Part shown: positions 1 to 5,740 of the stretch, piece by piece | Layout: each line of letters opens with the position of its first letter | Position numbering within the stretch: the first letter of the stretch is position 1 | Source: Synergistaceae bacterium | Lineage (GTDB): Bacteria; Synergistota; Synergistia; Synergistales; Synergistaceae | Direction: 5' to 3' | NCBI GenBank assembly: GCA_030539135.1 | Contig: JAUNSQ010000019.1 | Span: 1-13,365 of the forward strand | Length of the DNA stretch: 13,365 nt | Position numbers and translations under genes: made by a program | Notes under the pieces: model-generated | What the model saw: the letters and a program-made list of their open reading frames with translations, nothing else | The model's database searches: none | What the model was told of the DNA's origin: nothing

Positions 1-167
1 ACTATGCGGACGTCAGGAGAGGCGACGCCGTTGATTGCGACGCCGGACATATCCGCGGAATTGACATAAACCACATCCGCCGCAAAGGCGTCTCCGACAA
101 AAAGCGTGAGCGCCGCTGTAAAAAACAGTAACCATGTAAAAACATGAAGCCTACATTTGTATTTCAT
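1..167 (-). CDS. Exported protein, N-terminal part only (gene runs off the window)
   Basis: Fifty-five codons are visible, starting at the ATG at 165-167, with a strong ribosome binding site (GGGAGG at 175-180) upstream. The protein opens with a basic stretch, a hydrophobic core of about 20 residues and an A-F-A-A type cleavage site (GDAFA-ADVVYV), so it is predicted to be exported through Sec. The visible mature part (starts ADVVYVNSADMSG) is rich in small and polar residues, as seen at the start of many surface or beta-helix proteins, but this is too short to assign a family. No function can be given. GC content is high, like the core region and unlike the AT-rich DNA beyond 430. Confidence 0.7.
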   Translation of the reverse strand, partial: MKYKCRLHVFTWLLFFTAALTLFVGDAFAADVVYVNSADMSGVAINGVASPDVRI

Positions 168-181
168 AATTTTTCCTCCCC

Positions 182-229
182 GCCGCCATAGGCGGCCCTT
201 GCTTCACCGGCGTTAGAGTCACGCCGGCG
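182..229 (-). promoter_or_regulatory. Two hairpins in the leader of the exported-protein gene
   Basis: A 6-bp perfect stem with a 3-base loop (GCCGCC-tat-GGCGGC, 182-196) and a 9-bp stem with one mismatch and a 7-base loop (205-213 pairing with 221-229) lie side by side. The first ends one base from the purine-rich ribosome binding site of the minus-strand gene. They could shape translation or mRNA stability of that gene. Read on the plus strand there is no T-run after them, so they are not an ordinary terminator. I do not recognise a known riboswitch class. Confidence 0.4.
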
Positions 230-436
230 TTTGTCATGGAACAGAGATGGCAGTCAAATTTCCGTACCTTCACGTATCGTTTCACGTTTGATAAATACAA
301 CGATATAAATAAGAAGATAAAGACTAATAATATGCGCGACACGTCAGGCCGCCGAAATCTGACCGCGATCCGAGCTGTTCCCTTTCCGCAAATCTCCCTG
401 CGAAAGGACGTTAACAAAACGATGCTAACATACAAA

Positions 437-500
437 TAGTGGCAAAATAGTATCCACTCGAAGGTATATTTGCCCACAGATGGATACCATTTTACCACTA
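437..500. repeat. 64-base palindromic element (20-bp inverted repeats)
   Basis: Bases 437-456 and 481-500 are inverted repeats of 20 bases with two mismatches, separated by a 24-base loop. Both mismatches become G-U pairs if the minus strand is transcribed, so the minus-strand RNA would form an uninterrupted 20-bp stem. The element begins and ends with TA (TAGTGG...CCACTA), which would fit a TA target duplication with 18-bp inverted ends, as in small non-autonomous relatives of IS630/Tc1-mariner elements. That is only one reading; it could instead be a remnant transposon end or a palindromic intergenic repeat. No second copy is seen in this window. Confidence 0.5.
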
Positions 501-523
501 TATTTAAAATAATTTTAAATTAC

Positions 524-1171
524 AGCGAAAATATAGCATTATGACCTATTCTACGTGGCAAGGACATAAAAAGATATGGATATGATTTTGCAGACAAGTG
601 GCTTATTAACACCCACAACGGTGTTAAAGAAAAAGGTATAAAACCAGTCAATGTCAAGGATTATCCCGCTATAAAAAGACATCTTGATGCGTACTTGGAA
701 ACTTTAAATAAACGAACTGATCAAGGATATACCCTGTATAATCTACGTAACTGTGCTTATATGGACGATTTTTTAAACCATATTATTCCATGGCAAAGAA
801 TTACAAGTCATAATCAATTCTGTTTAACAAAACCTGGTACTGTTGTTCTTGATAGCATGGCTTTTCTATCAAATATTGAGGAATTTAAAGAGTTATTACT
901 TGCTGTTCTAAATTCAAATGTAATATATTTCTGGATTTGTTCTAACGTCCATGAGTACGGCAATGCAGGTTTTAGGCTTGCAAATCAATATGTTGAGAAT
1001 ATTTCGATTCCGTTACCCAATGAAGAACTAAAAGTATTGATGGCTAGACTAGTCAATCATGAATTAGAAAGCCCAAATATAGAAACGGAAAGGCAGATTA
1101 ACCAAGCTGTATATAAACTTTTCGAACTCTCTGAAAATGAAATACAGTACATTGAGCATATGGTGAGGTAG
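524..1171 (+). pseudogene. Broken type IIG restriction-methyltransferase, C-terminal recognition domain (fragment 1)
   Basis: The open frame from 545 to the stop at 1169-1171 encodes about 208 residues that match the C-terminal target-recognition (TaqI-like) domain of Eco57I-type restriction-methyltransferases. It begins with PILRGKDIKRYGY, then DYPAIKRHL, a PWQRIT segment, the region where such domains position a base-flipping or specificity loop, and a tail of the NQAVYKLFELSENE type. The methyltransferase and nuclease parts are absent and no start codon with a binding site exists; the TTG at 695 lies inside the domain. At 542-544 a TGA sits where the family normally has Arg before PILRG. 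Possible homology upstream to about 524 is weak. It is AT-rich compared with the flanks and convergent with the second fragment. I consider it a non-functional remnant or a silent specificity cassette. Confidence 0.8.
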
Positions 1172-1245
1172 TGTGCCTGATTACCACTGATTTTACGTGA
1201 AATATCTTGATTTATCTGCTCACAATATACAGGTAATATAGAAGG

Positions 1246-2256
1246 TTATAAGATTTTTATGTAACCGATTTGTTCTCGTTCTTTCTGTGTCAAACCATAA
1301 ATATCAAAAATCATTGAATCAATCAAGATGGCTTTTTGTTCAGAATATTCTCTCTGAATATCATTTACAACAGCTTCAAATTGTTTGTTTTGATCTAGTG
1401 TGATTTTTTTTACTGGGATTTTATCAAAAAAGATTTTTCTCAATTCTCTTGTATCTCCTAATAATTCTGGAAAGTTATCTAGAAAACAAAACTTAAATAA
1501 CGAAGAATTTAGAAATGTTGTCAAATATGCAATACATGCCCCAGTAATCATAAAAGACTTGTCGTTTTGAAAAAAACCATTGGTATCATAATAAAATGGT
1601 AGGTATTTTGTCATATTTGGATACATGATTTTTGGTTTAGAAAAATCGTCCCAATAACTTATACTATCCTGAGTCTCAAACCATTTATTACTGGTCTTCT
1701 TTCGGGCGTCATTTCCATCAATGCCATCAATATTTTTCTCTCCCGTTTGCGCTAAACGTTTTTTGCCAAAAGATAGCAGGTGTTTTTTGATGGCCGGATA
1801 TTTGTCTATGTCGTAATGTTTTGCAGGAAATGTGGCAATAAGCCACAAATCCGCAAATTCATACCCGTAGCGTTTGATATCTCTCCCACGTAAAATCGGT
1901 CGTATAATTTCTTCGCTTCTAGGGTCTTCGTTTATGAGTTCCATTCGTTTTTCCCCAGATATGATAAATGCGTCGTTGAATCCCGTTTTTATCCCGTAAT
2001 TTATAGAGATATCCCATTCCTTGAGAGGTTTTCCCATGCACTCTATTTTTTCTTTTATACCCCTCTCGATTGGGGATAAAACAGACCAGCTATCCGAATT
2101 TTCGAAAGAGCAATCATAGCTGTGTTGTATAACATAATCGCTGGATAAACGTGTCTCAAAAAGCGCGATAGCTCGTATTCTCGGAGTCCATAGGCTGGCC
2201 GTCGCGGCATTTATGAAAGAGTCGATGTAAATTTGATGTGGCGTTGGCGTAAACTT
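1246..2256 (-). pseudogene. Broken type IIG restriction-methyltransferase, C-terminal recognition domain (fragment 2)
   Basis: The frame is open from 2256 down to the stop at 1246-1248. Family-like sequence begins at about 2150, with segments SWSVLSPIE, KPLKEWDI, INYGIKTGFNDAFI, PILRGRDIKRYGY, KYPAIKKHL, a KIMYPNMTK segment, SLFKFCF and a final IYGLTQKEREQI. This is the C-terminal specificity part of an Eco57I-type enzyme that methylates and cuts DNA. The ATG at 2037 (MGKPLKEW) is not a true start: it has no ribosome binding site and homology continues upstream of it. The methyltransferase catalytic motifs (NPPY type) are absent, so the gene is truncated at its 5' side, near 2150-2256 where base composition also changes. 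It faces fragment 1 across a 74-base gap and shares its PILRG segment. Confidence 0.82.
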
Positions 2257-2268
2257 TTATATCAGACG

Positions 2269-2296
2269 CAAAAAACGGCGGGGAAGTCCCCGCCGT
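2269..2296 (-). terminator. Rho-independent terminator of the flavodoxin-MerR operon
   Basis: A perfect 9-bp GC-rich stem (ACGGCGGGG at 2275-2283 pairing with 2288-2296, loop AAGT) is followed on the minus strand by six T residues. It lies 47 bases after the stop codon of the minus-strand MerR gene, so it ends the leftward operon. It also separates this operon from the acquired restriction-gene fragments. Confidence 0.9.
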
Positions 2297-2343
2297 GGTA
2301 TCTCAGAGCGTATATTCTGGGAGGAATTTTGCCCTGTCGTCCG

Positions 2344-2733
2344 TTATTTGCCCTTTGGCGGTCTTAGTTTGTCTTTGACCGACCCAAGGAGTTTGTCGTA
2401 ATTCACTATCTTGTAGTTGAGGCGGTCGAGAGTCTTCTGCATCTCCTCGACCCTCCCTGCGAGCAGGTCGCGCTGTTCGATGAGCAGCTGTCTGCGCGCC
2501 TCGTGGGTGGAGTCTCCCTCTTGATAGAGCGAGACGTATTCGATTAGAGCTTCGACCGGAAGACCCGCGCCCCTCATGCACTTGATGAACTCGACCCAGT
2601 TGCAGTCGCTTTCGCTGTAATCCCTGATGCCGTTCGGGGTGCGCGTCACGCTGGGGAGCAACCCTATGCGCTCGTAGTAGCGCAGCGTGTCTGCCGAGAT
2701 ATCATATTTTTTGCTGACTTCCGCGATCAACAT
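2344..2733 (-). CDS. MerR-family regulator, AdhR/NmlR-like thiol sensor
   Basis: This 129-residue protein is a DNA-binding transcription regulator of the MerR family. The N-terminal winged helix is clear (IAEVSKKYDISADTLRYYERIGLLP, about residues 3-27; wing with NGIRDY at 34-39), followed by the WVEFIKCMRGAGLPVEALIEY segment at 46-67 and a dimerising coiled coil at about 75-125. The pattern closely resembles Bacillus subtilis AdhR as I remember it, including a cysteine at residue 52 (FIKCMR), the residue reported there to react with aldehydes. A second cysteine (Cys44) is present. No metal-binding cysteine pair is seen at the C-terminus, so it is not a MerR or CueR metal sensor. Its ribosome binding site (run of G at 2741-2746) abuts the flavodoxin stop codon, so the two are co-transcribed. 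It probably controls the three promoters of MerR design in this window, one of which drives its own operon. Confidence 0.88.
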   Translation of the reverse strand: MLIAEVSKKYDISADTLRYYERIGLLPSVTRTPNGIRDYSESDCNWVEFIKCMRGAGLPVEALIEYVSLYQEGDSTHEARRQLLIEQRDLLAGRVEEMQKTLDRLNYKIVNYDKLLGSVKDKLRPPKGK

Positions 2734-2745
2734 GAGATATCCCCC

Positions 2746-3309
2746 CTATTTCTGGAGCCCAAGCTCCTTGACCCACTTCGCGACGTCGTTGGCCGCTCCG
2801 CTGACGGAGCCGCCCCTGATTGGCAGGCCGTCTTTGACCGTCGATTTTGGGCAGAGCTTCTTGATGTCGCTCTCGCTGTGCCCCATGCCTGAACCCTCGT
2901 GGGTCATGAACGGCACGACCGTCTTGCCCGCGAGGTCCGCCTTTGTGAGGAATGTCGCGACAGGAGGCGCTATCGTGCCCCACCAGCAGGGCGAACCGAC
3001 GAATACAGCGTCGTATGCCTTGAGGTCTGGGAGCTTTGTCTTTAGTTCCGGCTTGAATCCAGCGTTTATCTCTTTCTTCGCCTGGTCTGTGCATTCGCGG
3101 TAGACCGACGGGTATGGTTTCACCGGGACGATCTCAAAAATATCTCCGCCAGTGGCGGTTTTGATATGGCTAGCCATCGCGCGCGTGTTGCCGCTCCAAG
3201 AATAGTAGGCGATGAGTATCTTCTTTCCCTGCGCCGCCTCCGCCCGCGGGGCTGCGAACGCAAACGCCATCGCCGCGATAACGGCGGCCGTCAAAATTAG
3301 TGTTTTCAT
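2746..3309 (-). CDS. Exported flavodoxin (flavodoxin_4-like), first copy
   Basis: A 187-residue flavodoxin with a Sec signal peptide (residues 1-25, ending AEA-AQG). The FMN phosphate-binding loop is intact at 36-43 (YSWSGNTR), the isoalloxazine-contact regions are recognisable at 105-113 (GSPCWWGTI) and 136-145 (THEGSGMGHS), and the protein ends with a normal amphipathic helix. Flavodoxins carry one or two electrons on bound FMN and are usually cytoplasmic; this one is predicted to work outside the inner membrane. The signal has no twin-arginine motif, so FMN would have to be inserted after export. Translation starts at the ATG at 3307-3309, five bases after AAGGAT. It is the first gene of a two-gene unit with the MerR regulator, behind a MerR-type promoter at 3352-3382. 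It is a paralogue of the flavodoxin at 5147-5722. A quinone-reductase-like activity is possible but unproven. Confidence 0.88.
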   Translation of the reverse strand: MKTLILTAAVIAAMAFAFAAPRAEAAQGKKILIAYYSWSGNTRAMASHIKTATGGDIFEIVPVKPYPSVYRECTDQAKKEINAGFKPELKTKLPDLKAYDAVFVGSPCWWGTIAPPVATFLTKADLAGKTVVPFMTHEGSGMGHSESDIKKLCPKSTVKDGLPIRGGSVSGAANDVAKWVKELGLQK

Positions 3310-3351
3310 GATACATCCTTCTTTCTAGTTGATGATTTTCAATCTGTAAGA

Positions 3352-3383
3352 AACATACCACTTGGAGTTAGCTCTAAGTCAAG
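3352..3383 (-). promoter_or_regulatory. MerR-type promoter/operator for flavodoxin-MerR
   Basis: On the minus strand the -35 box TTGACT (3377-3382) and -10 box TATGTT (3352-3357) are separated by 19 bases, the over-long spacer typical of MerR-activated promoters. The spacer holds the imperfect palindrome CTTAGAGCTAACTCCAAG. The predicted start site lies about 35 bases before the flavodoxin ATG. The -35 box overlaps the TGA stop (3379-3381) of the DUF4405 gene, so the promoter is embedded in the end of the upstream gene. Regulation by the MerR protein at 2344-2733 is inferred. Confidence 0.8.
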
Positions 3384-4056
3384 CGTCTTTAGTCAGCCTT
3401 TTTACCAGTTTTAAAACATAATAGACAACGCAGATATAGACTCCCATGATAGATAGGTAGGCCGCAAAGAAGAGCGGCGTTTCGTTTTCAAAATCCCAAT
3501 AGCTGAACGTAGCGCGCATCGTCAGCTTAGAACCGACATCAAGATCGAAGGACGACTTGACGCCGTACGCGAATATCAGCGCCGTCATGACGCGCAGGAC
3601 GATAGTCAGCCATCTGCCCGCGCGGTCGGCTCCCGCCGTCTTGCGGAGCATAGCAAGTATCATCTCCCAGTGCATCCCAAGGTGGACCGACATCAGCACT
3701 AGCCCCCAGAACGCGGTGAAGGTATGGACTTGGCGTGTCATAAAGCCGTGGGGTATCGCGAGGTATGGCGCGAGAGTCCTTGATATCATCACGCTGGTCA
3801 CTATCAAGGCCGCCATGTCGCATACGAGCAGCATGTTGACCGTCGCGCTCATTGCGCGGCGAAGGTCGTACTTTCCCTTCGCGAGTGCGCAATACCATCG
3901 CCAGTTGAGGAAATTGTGGAGGATGAACAGAGCGAAGAGCGCCGCCCCTATCATTTCATGTGCCCTGCCGCCCGTCAGCTGATAGGCGATTGACAGCAGC
4001 ATGAGGGCCGTCATCGCGAGATCTATTGAGAGTTTGAAGATGAGTTTCTTGTTCAA
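3379..4056 (-). CDS. DUF4405 membrane protein, cytochrome-b-like
   Basis: A 225-residue membrane protein with about five to six hydrophobic helices and a basic C-terminus (VKRLTKDA). The first two thirds match the DUF4405 family, which resembles cytochrome b561 and the cytochrome b subunit of hydrogenases. Candidate haem ligands are histidines in or near the helices: His33 (GRAHEM), His47 (ILHNFLNW), His111 (RQVHTFTAFW), His125 and His129 (SVHLGMHWE). It could pass electrons across the membrane to the exported flavodoxins of the same operon; that is inference from context. The start is a TTG (4054-4056), supported by AGGGG five bases upstream, which overlaps the stop codon of the preceding gene (8-base gap), so translation is probably coupled. 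The next in-frame Met is at residue 15, inside the first helix, and is less likely. Confidence 0.8.
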   Translation of the reverse strand: MNKKLIFKLSIDLAMTALMLLSIAYQLTGGRAHEMIGAALFALFILHNFLNWRWYCALAKGKYDLRRAMSATVNMLLVCDMAALIVTSVMISRTLAPYLAIPHGFMTRQVHTFTAFWGLVLMSVHLGMHWEMILAMLRKTAGADRAGRWLTIVLRVMTALIFAYGVKSSFDLDVGSKLTMRATFSYWDFENETPLFFAAYLSIMGVYICVVYYVLKLVKRLTKDA

Positions 4057-4064
4057 CGCGGCCC

Positions 4065-5072
4065 CTATGAAGCGGTCTTCTCGGCGGCCGCCTTTTTTGC
4101 CATAAGGACTTTAACTGTCGCGAGTATCGACTCGTATCCTTCATGGGCGTCGTCTGTGTCGAGTACGGAGCGCTCTATCGGGCAGATGCCGTTGCCCTCC
4201 CTGTTGCTTATCATATCGACGCACCGTCCGCATGAATGCGGGATGCCGTGCTCCGCCAAATAGCGGTCGGCGGAGACGCTCATGACCTCGGCGAACACCG
4301 CGCCGACTCCGCCGAGGCAGAGTATCATAGCTCCCGCCTTGCCGATGATGCGGTCGACGAGGAACGAGCCTTTGAGTTTCTCAGGTTCTTTCTGATACAG
4401 CGCGAGCAAAGGGGAAACGCCGCGCCCGTCGGCCGTGTGAATTATAACGCCGTCCTTTATCACGACGCAACTGATATCGCCCGACGCTATCAGAGCGCGG
4501 GCTTTGTCGAGAGGGCCGTCTGGGAGCGCGTTTGATCTCCGCGCGGCGCGGAGAAGATTTTTCTCAGCGAAATTAACGATAAACGGTACGAGCGCGAGCT
4601 GGAACATTATCCCGGGCAGACCGCTGACTACGGAATAGAACGCCGCGAGAGCCTTGACCCCCCCCGAGCCCAGCCCAAGCATAGCCGCCAGTACGAGGCC
4701 GTTAGTAATTCGTCCGACGACTATCGGGATAAGCATAGAGACGTAGACGGAGAGCTTCCTTGTCTTATACGCCCACCCGCTCAGCGCTCCATAGAGCGAG
4801 AGCTCGCATACGAGAGCGGGCAGCATCGGCACGGTAGGCGGCATTCCCGTTAGGACGTTGGAGAGTATAGGGACCAGCGCCCCGCAGAGCGCCCCGTACT
4901 TCGCGCCGCATATCAGTCCGCAGAGCAGCACGGCGAAATGCATCGGAAGGAGTATCGTCCCGCGCATTCCGAGCGCGTGCCCCGTAACGAACGGCAACAC
5001 GAGACCCAGCGCGGCGAACAGCCCCGCGAGCACAAGTTTGTTTGGATTTTCGTGTATCTCAAAATTTTTCAT
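4065..5072 (-). CDS. ECF transporter S-component fused to DUF1893 domain
   Basis: The 335-residue protein has two parts. Residues about 10-170 form six hydrophobic helices like the substrate-binding S-component of an energy-coupling-factor vitamin transporter (early GLFAALGLVLPF, then GAKYGALCGALVPILSNVLTG and a late Gly-Pro-rich helix). Residues about 188-325 match DUF1893, with DRIIGKAGA at 240-248, a GAVFAEVMS strand, the SCGRC pair (Cys281, Cys284), ISNREG and CPIE (Cys297). The structure of a DUF1893 protein (Thermotoga TM1506) was described as deaminase-like, so this cytoplasmic domain may bind or modify a small molecule. The S-component would need the shared EcfA/EcfT energising module, which is not encoded here. 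The imported compound is unknown. A weak ribosome binding site (AGAGGCGG) lies eight bases ahead of the ATG. The 74-base gap before it shows no clear promoter. Confidence 0.85.
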   Translation of the reverse strand: MKNFEIHENPNKLVLAGLFAALGLVLPFVTGHALGMRGTILLPMHFAVLLCGLICGAKYGALCGALVPILSNVLTGMPPTVPMLPALVCELSLYGALSGWAYKTRKLSVYVSMLIPIVVGRITNGLVLAAMLGLGSGGVKALAAFYSVVSGLPGIMFQLALVPFIVNFAEKNLLRAARRSNALPDGPLDKARALIASGDISCVVIKDGVIIHTADGRGVSPLLALYQKEPEKLKGSFLVDRIIGKAGAMILCLGGVGAVFAEVMSVSADRYLAEHGIPHSCGRCVDMISNREGNGICPIERSVLDTDDAHEGYESILATVKVLMAKKAAAEKTAS

Positions 5073-5146
5073 AAGACGCGCCGCCTCTCACTGCTCAAAT
5101 ATTATCACGACTTCCGTTATTATGACGCACTGCCGGTCATTAAAAG

Positions 5147-5722
5147 TTATTTTTCGCGGACGCCGATTTTTTTAAGCCACGCCGATATTTCGTTCGGCAG
5201 TCCAGCTCCGCCCGCGTAGTTCACAGAAAGCCCGTCGAGCACCTTGGATTTTGGACACAGCTTCGCGATAGCCGAGAGGCTTTGTCCAAAGCGTCCTCCT
5301 CCGTGGCTGCAAAACGGGACGATAGCCTTTCCGGACATATCGTATTCCTCAAGAAACGACGCGACGGGCATCGGTATCGTCGCCCACCAGTTCGGATATC
5401 CGAGTAGTATAGTGTCGTACTGCTTGATGTTCGCGACATGGTTCTTGAGCTTCGGCCTCGCCTGACGCTCGCGGTCCTTCTGCGCTTGGTCGAGGCACCT
5501 GCTGTAATCGGACGAATACGGAGTCACTGGCGCTATCTCGAAAATGTCCGCTCCTGTCTTCTCCTGTATCTGCTTAGCTATCTCGCGCGTATTTCCCGAC
5601 CACGAGAAATACGCTATGAGGACTTTCCCCCGCGGCACAGCAGGGGCGGCGCAGGCGACGCAGGAAAACGCAAGCAGAACGAGCGAGGCAAGCAGTAATA
5701 TTTTTTTAGCGTTCATAGTCAT
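5147..5722 (-). CDS. Exported flavodoxin (flavodoxin_4-like), second copy
   Basis: A flavodoxin with an N-terminal hydrophobic export signal (KKILLLASLVLLAFSCVACA) and then the FMN-binding core: FSWSGNTR phosphate loop, GYPNWWATIP and CSHGGGRFGQS around the flavin, and a final ISAWLKKIGV helix. It is a clear paralogue of the flavodoxin at 2746-3309. Cysteines in the signal could allow lipid attachment, but neither fits a good lipobox, so a soluble exported form is also possible. Three in-frame ATGs are available (5728, 5722, 5716). The GAAGGGAT binding site (5731-5738), just after the preceding stop codon, is best spaced for the one at 5722 (191 residues). It lies 12-18 bases after the formylglycine-enzyme-like gene and is therefore in its operon. 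It probably exchanges electrons with envelope partners; the partner is unknown. Confidence 0.87.
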   Translation of the reverse strand: MTMNAKKILLLASLVLLAFSCVACAAPAVPRGKVLIAYFSWSGNTREIAKQIQEKTGADIFEIAPVTPYSSDYSRCLDQAQKDRERQARPKLKNHVANIKQYDTILLGYPNWWATIPMPVASFLEEYDMSGKAIVPFCSHGGGRFGQSLSAIAKLCPKSKVLDGLSVNYAGGAGLPNEISAWLKKIGVREK

Positions 5723-5740
5723 GCACATCTATCCCTTCAA

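Larger units (their letters stand above)
168..523. other. Non-coding region upstream of the exported-protein gene
   Basis: I see no convincing gene here. The open frames on both strands in this stretch start without a ribosome binding site, have no recognisable family and overlap hairpins. The region holds the 5' leader of the minus-strand gene with two hairpins (182-196 and 205-229) and a 64-base palindrome (437-500). Composition shifts from GC-rich to AT-rich at about 430, which probably marks the edge of acquired DNA. Confidence 0.6.

Noticed and set aside
182..229. Riboswitch (cobalamin or glycine type) in the leader of the exported gene
   Set aside because: The two hairpins lack the conserved cores of these classes; only simple stems can be supported.
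151..498. 115-residue open frame on the minus strand reading through the palindrome
   Set aside because: No ribosome binding site, no family resemblance, and it overlaps hairpins and the leader and start of the exported gene. Composition gives no coding signal.
695..1171. A self-standing 158-residue protein starting at TTG 695
   Set aside because: The start lies within a recognisable domain whose homology continues at least 50 codons upstream, so this is part of a truncated gene.
1246..2037. An intact 263-residue gene starting at ATG 2037
   Set aside because: Homology to the recognition domain of type IIG enzymes continues in frame upstream of this ATG, and no ribosome binding site precedes it.
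2702..3094. Long open frames in other frames across the flavodoxin and MerR genes
   Set aside because: They are shadows caused by GC-rich codon use; their translations are Arg/His-rich and show no domains.
5073..5146. Separate promoter ahead of the ECF-DUF1893 gene
   Set aside because: A GATAAT-like -10 box is present but there is no matching -35 box at normal spacing and no MerR-type palindrome.
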